From positions 187,884-251,883 of the forward strand of contig JAAOMT010000627.1 in NCBI GenBank assembly GCA_016748015.1: a stretch of DNA of 64,000 bases. The letters are read 5' to 3'. The translations under genes and the position numbers were made by a program. This document shows, one piece after another, positions 44,658 to 55,319 of this stretch (its first letter is position 1; the number at the start of each line of letters is the position of its first letter). This DNA comes from Geosiphon pyriformis (taxonomy: Eukaryota > Glomeromycota > Glomeromycetes > Archaeosporales > Geosiphonaceae). The notes below the pieces were generated by a model, which saw only the letters and a list, made by a program, of their open reading frames with translations, searched no databases and was not told the DNA's origin.

Positions 44658-45885
44658 TTACTCAACTTTTCCTAAACCAGGTTGTAATTCAGTACCAAAA
44701 ATATGATCCCAAAACTTGCTAGTAATTCCGTAACCGGCTTCAGAATTTTTGTAATGATGAGCCAAATGGTAAGTCTTCATTTCTCGCAAATGTTCACCAA
44801 AAGGGCGAGCATGATGCAAATAGTAATGTGTCATATCATAGCAAATATAACCAAACATGGCCCCAGCAATGATTCCTTGTGCAACATAAGCAGGAAAAAT
44901 TATATAACCCAATCTTATAATCGGTATAGCGATACAAACACCTAAAACTGGTGGCATCACTAAACGAAGTCTAAAAAAAAAGGAAACGAGTTGAGTTTGA
45001 AAAAATTAAAAATGAACTGCATATTTACGCTCAGGTTTTTTACCTATCCATTGGTAAATAATGATGAATACCATGCAATCCAAAATGCAACGATAGAGCA
45101 TAAGGATGATCAGGTAATAGTTGATCAACATGAAACAAGAATCGATGCAAAGAATACTCCAGCAATGTCCAAAAACCAATGCCAATGAAAAATAATAAAG
45201 CAATAGTCATTTTTCCCAAAGTGCCTGAAGCCAAATAGATATGATAGCAGACTCCAGGCAGCCAAATCGTCGGAATAACATACCAAGGTGTTTTTGTAAG
45301 CATTTCCAAATAGGGATTTTCAAAAAGCCTTGCCGAGTTGGGCAGATGCCGAGGTTGATGAACTTGGTTAAGATAAAATTCTTTGTCAAATTTGCAATTG
45401 AACATTTGATAGAATAGCGGTCGATTGAGGTCAAGAAATTTCTCTTTTTTTAAATCTGATTTAATATCAGTATTCAAAGGATGAAAAGTCTCAACTGATC
45501 TTGAATTAAGAAAAAAGTCGTTGCTTTCTGCAGAAATACTGGGATCTTCTGGATTTGTATAGTGTTTCAAAGGGTGTTGAAGATGGGAGGTAGCGGTCGA
45601 ATCATCAAAATTAATATTGGTTGTAGATTCCACTAATTTACCAATGCATAACTCTGCCAATACATCATAGGCAACTTGGGAATGTTCGTGTTGGTCAGCG
45701 TCTAACATCACACTGGTAACATCTTTGCCTGCCCATTTTTCGATCAAGTCAGCACCGCCAGGATGATCCAGTACAAACTCTGTCATATCATAGACCTTAT
45801 TCTGATTGATTACCCATAGGTCTGTTGGTGTATTGTGCTTTGCCACCTCCTCGCGGGTATATATAAACAGCATACGTCCAGGCAT
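44658..45885 (-). CDS. SCS7: Fatty acid 2-hydroxylase (sphingolipid alpha-hydroxylase) with N-terminal cytochrome b5
   Basis: Two exons: 45885-45044 and 44970-44658. The 73-bp GT-AG intron splits an Arg codon; joined length is 384 codons, the usual size of fungal Scs7/FA2H. The N-terminal cytochrome b5 domain has the heme-binding HPGG at residues 41-44 and the second heme His near 66-68. The hydroxylase domain has HRFLFH (247-252), HFGLHGIHH (267-275), then HYYLHH and YHLAHH in exon 2, the His clusters that bind the di-iron centre, with hydrophobic membrane spans between. The family 2-hydroxylates the N-acyl chain of ceramides in the ER. Start ATG at 45885 precedes [13 protein letters not shown]. 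Intact; shares a divergent upstream region with the EAF gene. Confidence 0.93.
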
Positions 45886-46113
45886 TTAAGTACTATTTGG
45901 TTTAGTCGAATTTCAAAGTGTTTTGCCTAAAATTTATTTTTAGGCTGAAAAACTTTGTCAAAAGATCATCATATGAAATTAAATATCTGATATCTGATAT
46001 TAAATTATGGGAGCATGGCAGCATTGATTTTGTTAGCATTACTAGCCAATAACAAAACGAACTAGAATTTTAAAAACTTATAGTCCTTCCTTGTCTTGCG
46101 GAAGATTTCAAAA
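45886..46113. promoter_or_regulatory. Divergent promoter region between hydroxylase and EAF genes
   Basis: 228 bp separate the two start codons. It contains the short direct repeat ATCTGATATCTGATATT (about 45985-46001) and AT-rich runs. No specific factor site is identified. The compact spacing suggests a shared bidirectional promoter. Confidence 0.45.
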
Positions 46114-47702
46114 ATGTCTGAAGGTGATAATAGCAATGAATCCACGACAGAAGAACCTCTCAAGTTAGGAAGTACGATAAAATTAGAAAACAAATCTTCC
46201 GCAGCGTATTACTCTTTAAAAAGTGATTATTTAGCATGGCTTTTATTTCTTGGTGACAAATTCATTGTTAAACTTATTCTGAACTATAACAAATAGTCGG
46301 ATCAATCTCGGAACATATTGATTTTGAACACGGTGGACAACTTGAAATCGAGAAACAGGATGAGATTCGTGCAAATTTTCATGGTCACTCAGTTAATGCT
46401 TATCTAATGAGCGAATTGCGTAATGATGTGATCTTAGATGAAAAGAATATATTGATCTCAAACGTTTTATATAGAATGGGGAGACCTATTTTTTCAAGGG
46501 GGAGAAACCATCGAACCCATACAGTTCCTCAAAATCTACTACCAAACAGTGCTTACTAATTTTTGATGAAGAAACTCAGGTATTCTACTGTTTATTTCAT
46601 TTCTTTCCTTTTTATATCCCTAGAATTGTTCCTATTGGAAGGAGGCCATTAAAATAGCCTTTTTTTTTTTTTTACAACTGTCAAACTAAATGCTTTAATT
46701 TAGACCTGGAGGTTAGAAATCCTTGATGGGTTTTTCAATCTCGAACATGTTAATAATGGGGACCCTATTGCATCATCCAGCCCTACAACACCAACCATCT
46801 TGACCCCTAACCGTGAGCTCAATTCAACTAACATCTCATCACCAGGTTCAAACTTAGCCGTACATTCAACGAGACGTAATAAACCTAATTCTTCAAGATT
46901 TAGTGATCAAATAGCCTCAAGCAAGGGTCATTCTAATTCTATAGTATTGCCATCTTTGGGTGAAATCCAATCCTCTCATGACCTTAGTCAGGATAATATT
47001 AATATAAATGACGACTCAAAAACCCCTAGGCATGAAATTGACCCTGATATCGAAGGATTAGAGGAAACGCTTGTAAGTATGATGACAGGTGAAAACGACG
47101 AGGGTGCAGAAGACGACCTATTGATCGAAGACGGAATATTTGTTGATGATCATTCCAATTCACCATCCAAGGAATCACCTGTTAATAATGATGGAAGTAA
47201 TTTTCCCGATTTCGAATCTGCTGGAAGTTTTTCGTTAGCAAGCAGTTCAACTTCGCCTGGATCTCGAACCGAAGACGAGAACGAAATTGAGGCTTCACAA
47301 TCAGAAAATTCTGAGGAGTTTAACTCAGAGTTGGAAAATTTAAATGCTGTATTAAATACCACAGTTGAAAGGTCCACACTTCCTAGAAGTAGAGCTGATA
47401 ATATAACAATGGTCAGTGGTTCAGCTGAACTTTTTGAGTACGAAATTTTCTCGAATTTTGCTCATTTTAAAACTAATTGGAATACAGAATGTAAATGCGA
47501 CTGTAAGAAAAAACCTAGATGGACCAATTTCCCTAGGAAAATTGTTAGGAGGTATTTCAATAAAGTTATTCGGTTATTTCTGTAACACTGCATATGCATA
47601 ACAAATAAATATCTAAGAGATCTGTTTCCCATAGATGGACACTCTGATGAGGAACAAAATGATCAAGAGGATAGTGGATCCTCTTCAGATAGTCAAGAGT
47701 AA
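46114..47702 (+). CDS. EAF-type RNA polymerase II elongation factor (ELL-associated factor)
   Basis: Proposed exons: 46114-46222, 46297-46391, 46475-46579, 46704-47490 and 47635-47702, giving 387 codons; all phases agree. The first 110 residues match the EAF N-terminal domain: PLKLGSTI, AAYYSLK, HGGQLEI, YFFKGEKP, KQCLLIFDEETQTWRLEIL. The rest is a Ser/Asn/Asp-rich acidic tail ending SGSSSDSQE, as in EAF proteins, whose C-terminus activates transcription. The family binds ELL and promotes Pol II elongation in the nucleus. Uncertain points: the first donor (46223, or 46253 with equal phase) and the last intron (donor GTAAAT at 47491). Intact; converges on the PPR gene. Confidence 0.75.
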
Positions 47703-48003
47703 AGAAACCTAATGTTAAATAAGGCCAAATTAAAACCTGAAAGTGGGGTTTTCTCAAGATTCCATCAAGATGGGTAAATACCAACTCCAAGTATTGTGAA
47801 GAAGTGGTATCTCAAGTGGGTTCATCTGGGATCAAATTTTTTGTGGAGACGAGTTTTTCTGCAAATTATCAACATATCCGACAATAGTACTCTAGATACA
47901 TGACAATAGAGGCAATCACTGTCTTTTACATTTAAAAAAGCGAGTTAAAATGGATCAATATTGGAAGTTGGGCACTTCATAATTTGAATTATTGAAATTA
48001 TTT
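47703..48003. other. Shared 3' intergenic region of EAF and PPR genes
   Basis: 301 bp between two convergent stops. It should hold both 3' UTRs. No other coding or repeat signal seen. Confidence 0.5.
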
Positions 48004-50820
48004 TCATTCCAGCTTTTCGATATCAATCTTCGCATTTTCAAGTAAAACCTTTACTTGTTGTATGGAAAAATCTGATGGGTTTGTCTCTCTGAACTTTCTC
48101 CAGATTTTGAGAATTTTAGGTAGTTTACTTCCATTAGTCACCAGAGCTTTTATAATTATTTTATAAGAACTTTCTAGCATAATTCTAGAATCTACGAGCT
48201 CTATTTTCTCCCATATTTTTATTATATAGTCCCAATTTTCAAGATTTAATAAGTGGTTGAGAATAATATGAAGACTATTCTGGTCAGCTGGGGGCAAAGG
48301 TGAAGTGAGTCTTGCGGTTTTTGATGGTGGAATTCTCCGTGAATTGGGAAATATTATGTGAAATGGTAATCTCTTATCACTGGATAGCATCTCCATGAAA
48401 ATGTCGTACGCAAGCTCGGCAACATTCGGCCGCTTGACTAATTTCTCAAGTAATTGATTATACGATTCGGTATTACGTTCAAAATCATAGGTATTTAGGA
48501 TAGTTTTTACAGCAACATGATCTAATGTGCGTCCTCTCCTGATCATTTCATCGTAAATAGATTTTTGCTTTCCAGAATATTGTCTGTAGGCCTTCATGAG
48601 TGCAGTGAACGCGATTCTATCAATAGGAAACCCGCGGATCTCCATATAATCAAAAATATCCTGAGCTTTCTTAAGGTCGTGTCTTTGAGCATACATTTCC
48701 AATAGAGAAGTATAAACGACGATGTCGGGCTCTATCCCCGCATTTTTCATCTCCTCAAATTCTTTACCGGCTTTATCATATTCCCTTACAGCTGTATATC
48801 CATTGATCAATGTTGTATATAGCTCCAAGTCTTTCTGAATTCCAAAGTTCTGCATCTTTTCAACAACTTTTTCGGCCATGTCAATATCTTTTTGTTTCAC
48901 ATATGCTTCAACCAAAACCTTGTAAATAAATTTGTTAGGAATAAGACCCTTAGAATGCATCTTGTAGAAAGATTCTTTTGCGCTTTCCATATCATTACGT
49001 TGAATGAAATTTCTTATCAAAATTGCAAATGTACCAACATCCATTCTGATACCATTAAACTTCATCTCTCGAATGATAGCGTCAACCTCTGTTTCTCGAG
49101 AACTAGCTTGCGTTAGCCAATTTGAAGATTCTGTGAATGTCCTAAAATCTTTTTGAGCTGCCATAGCCAACATAATCTTGAATGTTCGACCAGTTGGGCG
49201 TACACATTGATTTAACATTTGCTCATATTGAAAAATGACCTTCTCAAAAGCATCATCATCTTGTTGTTTCTTTATGTATGACATTATTGTATTATATGTG
49301 ACATTATTTGGTGCTATGTTGTATTCTTTCATCTCTTTAAATATATCACCGATCGATAACATACCATGACATTCGAGATAACCTTTTAAAAGTGTGTTAA
49401 ATACACCTATGTTAGGTAAAATCCCTTGAGCCCTCATTTCTCGAAAATATTTTCGCGCTTTCTCAAGATTTCCAATCTTCACATAACCGCTGATAATGGT
49501 AGCGTAAGTAATAGCGTCGGGAGCAAGACCTATTTTCGAAAGCCCCTGCAATGTATTTTGTGCTGCTTCAAAATCTTTCGTTTTGATGTACATATTGATT
49601 AGTATATTGAAAGTCCAAAGATTGGGTCTTGTTCCAGTAAAATTTAATCTTTCAAAAACCTCCAAAACATTTTTCTCCCTTCCTAAACGAGCATAAGAAG
49701 CCATCAATGTAGTAAAAGTGTCCACTTCAGGCTTGAGATTCAAATCAAAGATTTTATTATAAAGTTTTTCAGCGGCCTCGACTCTATCGTACTTGCAGTA
49801 TCCTGCCATTAAAGTATTGATAGTGACAAGATCCGGTTTAAGACCATTTTCTTGCATGTTATCAAGACATTTCATTGCACCAACAATATCGTCTTGTTGC
49901 AAGTATCCATGTATCAATATGTTATACGAGACTTCATTAGGTTGTATACCTTCCTTTTTCATTTCCTCCATTAATCGAAATGCACCAATGCAATCCATTT
50001 CTCGCGTGTATGCTGAAAGAATTGAATTATAAACCATAACATTTGGTTGAACCGATCCTTTTTTTAATCCTTGGAATATTTGAATGGCACGACGGGCTCT
50101 TCCAGTACTTACATATGTGGATATAAGTGCGGTAAAAGTAAAAATATCTGGTTGAATATTTTTTATTGTCATTTCACGTAAAATTGATTCTGCCGTCTTA
50201 TACTTTTCCCATCGCCCATAGAGATGCAACATCATATTGTATACTCTATTATTCAATTCTAATTTAGCCTCTCGAATATCTCCACGAATTATACGTAAAC
50301 AATCTACTACGAAAGAGCCGCTTTCACATACTTTTAGATTTAGAAGCAGTTGCATATAGTCCCAATCGTTCAGCAAATGCATTGCATCTTTTGCCGATAT
50401 TTGACAGTATGTGTGCCAAATCTTTTCAGTGGTCCCACCTATTCTCAGGTGCTGACGAAGGGTCTCAACTAATTCATGTGCTTCTTTTAAAACTTCGTCA
50501 AGCTTTATCCGTTTAGCAGGGGATGGTGAATTTTCATCACTTTCGACGATATCTCTTCTTTGTTCTTTTTGAGGTTCATTTGAAAGTGAAAGCTTTACGT
50601 ATTTACGCCTGAAACCTAAACGACTAGCAACTAATTTCCGAGTTTCTTGTCTATTTTCTTTAGAGGATCCAAGTAATTCACACTCTCGCGAAATGGACGA
50701 CAAAGTAAAAAAGGTAGCTTTTATAGGAGAACAAGGTCGTTTGATATGGCGAGACATTGAAGGCAATAGGGTAATTCCAAGATTTATGATTACCCTAGAC
50801 AAGGTGACCATAGTATGCAT
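48004..50820 (-). CDS. P-class pentatricopeptide repeat (PPR) protein, probably mitochondrial
   Basis: Single uninterrupted frame of 938 residues from ATG 50820 to TGA 48006-48004. From about residue 192 there are some 15 tandem 35-residue PPR motifs, of the form VSYNILIHGYLQ...GLKPD, with regular L, G-Y, A and P-D positions. No E, DYW or SMR domain follows; the last 170 residues are helical. The N-terminus is rich in Arg, Ser and hydrophobics with few acids (residues 1-80), compatible with a mitochondrial targeting sequence. P-class PPR proteins bind single-stranded organelle RNA to stabilise, process or translate it. The target is unknown. Intact, single exon, between EAF (convergent) and UBC6-like (divergent) genes. 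Confidence 0.9.
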   Translation of the reverse strand: MHTMVTLSRVIINLGITLLPSMSRHIKRPCSPIKATFFTLSSISRECELLGSSKENRQETRKLVASRLGFRRKYVKLSLSNEPQKEQRRDIVESDENSPSPAKRIKLDEVLKEAHELVETLRQHLRIGGTTEKIWHTYCQISAKDAMHLLNDWDYMQLLLNLKVCESGSFVVDCLRIIRGDIREAKLELNNRVYNMMLHLYGRWEKYKTAESILREMTIKNIQPDIFTFTALISTYVSTGRARRAIQIFQGLKKGSVQPNVMVYNSILSAYTREMDCIGAFRLMEEMKKEGIQPNEVSYNILIHGYLQQDDIVGAMKCLDNMQENGLKPDLVTINTLMAGYCKYDRVEAAEKLYNKIFDLNLKPEVDTFTTLMASYARLGREKNVLEVFERLNFTGTRPNLWTFNILINMYIKTKDFEAAQNTLQGLSKIGLAPDAITYATIISGYVKIGNLEKARKYFREMRAQGILPNIGVFNTLLKGYLECHGMLSIGDIFKEMKEYNIAPNNVTYNTIMSYIKKQQDDDAFEKVIFQYEQMLNQCVRPTGRTFKIMLAMAAQKDFRTFTESSNWLTQASSRETEVDAIIREMKFNGIRMDVGTFAILIRNFIQRNDMESAKESFYKMHSKGLIPNKFIYKVLVEAYVKQKDIDMAEKVVEKMQNFGIQKDLELYTTLINGYTAVREYDKAGKEFEEMKNAGIEPDIVVYTSLLEMYAQRHDLKKAQDIFDYMEIRGFPIDRIAFTALMKAYRQYSGKQKSIYDEMIRRGRTLDHVAVKTILNTYDFERNTESYNQLLEKLVKRPNVAELAYDIFMEMLSSDKRLPFHIIFPNSRRIPPSKTARLTSPLPPADQNSLHIILNHLLNLENWDYIIKIWEKIELVDSRIMLESSYKIIIKALVTNGSKLPKILKIWRKFRETNPSDFSIQQVKVLLENAKIDIEKLE

Positions 50821-51826
50821 TGAAACCCTGGTGGAGGATAAACCTCGCTACAAACAAAATAAATAATTGTAGTCTAAATATTAATTACAAGATATTAAAT
50901 TATAAATAATTTTATTTTTTTTAAATTAAAAAAAAGTTGAAAATATAACAAATAATTTAATTTTAAAAATTTATATATATTAAAATTATATTAAATTTTG
51001 CTTTGATTTTTATTAATTTTGAAATTATATAATTATTTTATTTAATATTAAAATTAGTTAAATTAAAATTATAAATATTAATATTGAATATTTTTCTTAA
51101 AGTAAAATTATATTTTTAATTAATTTACAAAATATTTCAATTGTAATTTATAATAACAAAATATAATTGTATAATGTTTATTATAATATTACAAAAAATA
51201 ACCAAGCTTGAGTAATAATAAAACTGGTCATGATTAGTCAGAAATTTTGCACCTTTTCACTAAATTTGGAACACCAAAGTTATAGTCACAGCCCCATCGT
51301 CGGCTATTGTGCCACTTTACCTTTTATTGGGAAAGGTATTTGAAAACGCGCTATCCATTTTGACGTACGGTATCACCAACATAAAGTTCACAACCCAACC
51401 TCGCCGACCACTCAAATTATAGCTATTCGTTGGTTGAACCTTCAACTTGGTATGTTACAAACATTTGTTTCGATACTGTAGCTTTAACTGACGAGGGTAC
51501 CTTAAGAGAAATATTCTTGAACTATCAATTTCACTTTTGAACAACCACAAGCTTGTTCTTTCCCAACCTTCCAGTATTAAATCTAGTCTAGCTACTTTGA
51601 TTTCGAGCTGGTGTGAAAGGTAATACAAAAACAATTATTCAATTCAATTACCGTCAGTTGTCAACATCCTTTTGAATTTGTGGTGCGTTCTTACAATTTG
51701 CTGAACACGCCAATCTTACAGATTGCTTTAAATATCCCCACCGTTTTTCCCTTATTCCTATTACAAAACTAAGAGTAAAATATAGTCGCCCAACTTTAGG
51801 ACTTATCCCAAGAATCTTTTTTATAC
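50821..51826. other. Divergent intergenic region between PPR and UBC6-like genes
   Basis: About 1 kb. The first half (50870-51200) is extreme A/T with short homopolymer runs. The second half (51200-51826) has normal composition and would contain the promoter and 5' UTR of the UBC6-like gene. No repeat family or RNA gene recognised. Confidence 0.5.
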
Positions 51827-53366
51827 ATGGCCACTAAAGCTGCATATAAACGGTTAACAAAAGAATATGTGTCTTTCCAAAAAGTAAGCTTTTATGAACA
51901 TTCAAACTCACAATTCAAGTCTAACTTTCTGAACCATATTACTAGAATCCACCACCATACTTAATGGCAAAGCCTTTGGAAAATAATATTCTTGAATGGT
52001 GGGTTATATGCTAAATACTTTTGTTTTAATTTATAGATTTAAGAGCCTTCTCACGATGTAATGGCCCGGATTAATTTAAATTAGTAATTTGATGGGGACT
52101 GTTGGGGACAAGATATATGATTATCTTTTTGCTAAATTACTTACTGGACTACAATAATGAGAAGGAGTTGATGCATTTTTTGGGGAGTTGATAGCTAAAG
52201 TTTCTCGTCTCTCACACAACACTTGGTATAATTTTTGTATTAGGCATTATGTCATTCGTGGGCCCCCTGATACTCCTTATCACAATGGAGAATACCATGG
52301 TAGGAATTTGATACTTTTTATATATCATTTTATAATCAAACCATTTTAATTCAAATCTGGAGTTTTTTTGTCTAGGTGTGTTGAACTTTCCACCAGAATA
52401 TCCATATAAACCGCCCGCTATTCGTATGACAACTCCATCTGGTACCCCATCTTAAATTACATACATACATATATATATATATAACTAGAATTTAAAAGCT
52501 AATATGCACTAATTATTTATTCAAATAAGGTCGATTCCAACCTGACGCTCGATTATGTCTGTCAATGTCAGATTTTCATCCGAGTACCTGGAATCCGGGT
52601 TGGAGTGTTGCAACAATATTGACAGGGTTGTTGAGTTTTATGGTAGGTTTACACTTGAAGACTAGGTTGTAATATCTAAATAATCAAAAGGTAGTCATAA
52701 TTCACATTTGATTTCAGTGCGGCAATGAGGCCACAACAGGTAGTATTAAAACAACTGATGCTGACAAAAAGATATACGCCGCTCGGTCACATCAATACAA
52801 TATAAATGACCCAAAATTTAAAGGTATTGCCTGGTTCAAATTTGTAATTTCGTCTAAAATGCTTGCAAAAGTTATTTATTGATACATTAAAATTGTTTTT
52901 CTTTAAACGGGTAATATTAGAGATCTTCCCAGAACTTTGTCTACCAGAGGCAGTTGTCGTTGAAATACTTTATCCTATGAACCCCTCCTCAACTTCTAAA
53001 ACCATTTCTGTTAACTCTCCAAATGACCAAACCGCCAAAGTAGCAACGCAATTTGATTTCAAAGATTTAAACCGACTCAATCCAGCTACGACTATCCAAC
53101 AAAGAGAAGCTACCCAACGACTCAAAAATAATCGGGGAGAAAATCCGCCAACATCATCAAACACGCTCGGGAACAACGCACCCAACAATCCTTTAAATGT
53201 ACACAACAATAATAATAATATTGGAGGTCAGCAACGCATTTTTGATCAATGGCGCAAGTGGCTGATATTTTTGCTTTTGTGTTTATATCTTGTGATCACC
53301 AAATTGCTAGCTCGAAGCTCTGAAACCGTTTCAGTCAGTGGTACCAATGGAGCAGGTGGAATATGA
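51827..53366 (+). CDS. UBC6: ER tail-anchored ubiquitin-conjugating enzyme, UBC6/UBE2J type
   Basis: Seven exons: 51827-51883, 51946-51998, 52244-52299, 52376-52441, 52530-52642, 52718-52823 and 52921-53366; 298 residues, all junctions GT-AG and in phase. The UBC fold shows YKRLTKEY at the start, [26 protein letters not shown], and the active-site Cys at residue 87 in [20 protein letters not shown], the signature of the UBE2J/Ubc6 class. A low-complexity Asn/Pro/Ser tail leads to one hydrophobic segment ([17 protein letters not shown], about 264-281) and a short C-terminal tail, so it is tail-anchored in the ER membrane. Role: ubiquitin transfer in ER-associated degradation. Intron 2 (51999-52243) is three times longer than the others. 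Confidence 0.93.
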
Positions 53367-55196
53367 AAAGTATATCCAATCTTGAATAATTCTGGAGGAT
53401 TTCAAACTATTATCTCAACATTATAGTCGAGTCGTGAACTCTCAAAGAATATCTTTTTCCTGCTTCTGCTTTTCCCCTTTTTCATCTAAATACGAAGATC
53501 ATCGTCTATTTTTTCCAATATTAGCTATGATCATATCAGGTACAACTTGTCACCTTTTGTCATCCCTCGAGTATTCGGTGTAAGTTATTGTGTCTTATAC
53601 AATTCACAATCTATAACACATTTTATCCGGACAGAACATTTTATGGCTCATAATTTCCTAAAAAAAAGTGAAAACATTACCACGGCATCATGAATTGTTA
53701 TTTTATCCTTAATATTTTAAAACTAAAATGTTGATTACCTGGTCCGAAAAAATTTTACCATGTCGTTTCATGCGGTTTCAAGCATTAATCGTCGATATTG
53801 ATAAAATAATTCCCAGCCCAATGAATATTTTTGTTTTGAATAAATTCTTATCTGTTTAGTTTATTAAGCCATGTGGACGGCTTTGCACAAAACTTTTCAT
53901 ATTTTCAAACAATATGTTAACCAATGTAATCTTTTAATTTAAATCTACTCAAAATAAATTTGATTAGTTAAAGTGTTAATATATTTAGGTTAATAATATT
54001 CACATTTTCAAGACTTTGTTTACATTTTTATATTATTAAGCTTAGTTTTTTTAATGGATTAAGTATTGAAGTTTTAATGTTTACATTAACAGAAAAGAGA
54101 TGATTATTTTAAGAAAACTAAAAATTTCAGAATTTGTTAACTTTTTAAAGTTTTTATAATACCAGTTCATATTATTTATTTCTATTGGTTTTAAAATAGA
54201 TTATTAAATAAAAGGTAAAATTCAAAATCCAATTATTAAAAAAAGTTTTTATAAATCAAAAATCAATTATTTAAAAAATAATTAAAACAATTATTAAAAT
54301 AAATAATAATTATACTAGAAAAAAAAATTTAATTAATTATTAAAAGAAATTTTAAATATAAGTTATATTATTGTACCAATATAAAAATATTTTAAAATAA
54401 AATAAAAAAAATTATTTTCTTACATTTACAATTCTCTAAAAAGTTATTTTTTAAAAAAAAAAATTTTTATTTTTGTTATTATTTTTAATATTTATACTTT
54501 TATATTTTTTATTTAAATAAAAAACTGCTATCAAATTTAATAGTATTATAAGTTTTAAATTTTGGCTTTGTTAATAAATTATTTTTTATACAAAAAAAAT
54601 AGAAAAAAGTTTTTTTTAGAACCTAATAATAATAATACTGGTTTATTTTTTTATTTAATAGCTATTTTAATAAGTAATTTAAATAATACTAATATTAACA
54701 ATACAATAAAAACAAAAAATTTTAATATAATAGTTATAAAACTATTAGAAATAATTAATTTTAATATTGTTAATAAATAATTTAAGTGCTTTTTTTCAAA
54801 ATTAAAATCAATATATTTATTAAAAAATTCTTTATTTTAAATATTAATTTTTTAATTAATAATAAATTATTACAAAATAAATTAAAAAATTGTTCTTAAG
54901 TATATATAATTTTAAAAAATATTTATTTTTTTAAAATTTGGTAAAATTATTTGTGCAATTTTTATATTTAAATTAAAAATAATAAAAATTATAAATATAA
55001 TAAATAATAATAATATAATAATAAATATTATTTTTAAAATTTTAATAAACAATCATATAAATTAGGCTGTAATACTTAAAAAAATTCTTATAAAAATATT
55101 TATAAAAACTGTATTTATTATATTATTTAAGTTTGACAATATTAAATTAAATAAAATACAATTAGTAAAATTTTAATAAAATATATTAATAAATAA
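53367..55196. other. 3' flank of UBC6-like gene and AT-rich stretch
   Basis: To about 53950 the composition is moderate and no frame is convincing; this may be 3' UTR and spacer. From 53950 to 55196 it is extreme A/T with poly-A and poly-T runs and ends at the 5' end of LINE-3. No gene or repeat family seen. Confidence 0.55.
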
Positions 55197-55319
55197 AAAC
55201 TTCTTTTTTTCTTTTGTCCAAAATTCCCAAAAAAGAGTCAAAAGTTTTTTCTGAAAGAAGTTTTTTACAATTCAGTACAATAAATCTAAACTCTTTATTT
55301 TTGACTACGAAACTACTGT

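Noticed and set aside
46223-46296. Coding continuation of EAF exon 1 instead of an intron
   Set aside because: The reading adds residues absent from the EAF domain and ends at a stop, while splicing restores the domain in phase.
48892-49116. Plus-strand frames inside the PPR gene
   Set aside because: Antisense shadows of a long conserved repeat protein.
54562-54780. Short gene in the AT-rich stretch right of the UBC6-like gene
   Set aside because: Asn/Ile/Lys/Leu-only composition expected from A/T sequence; no homologue recognised.
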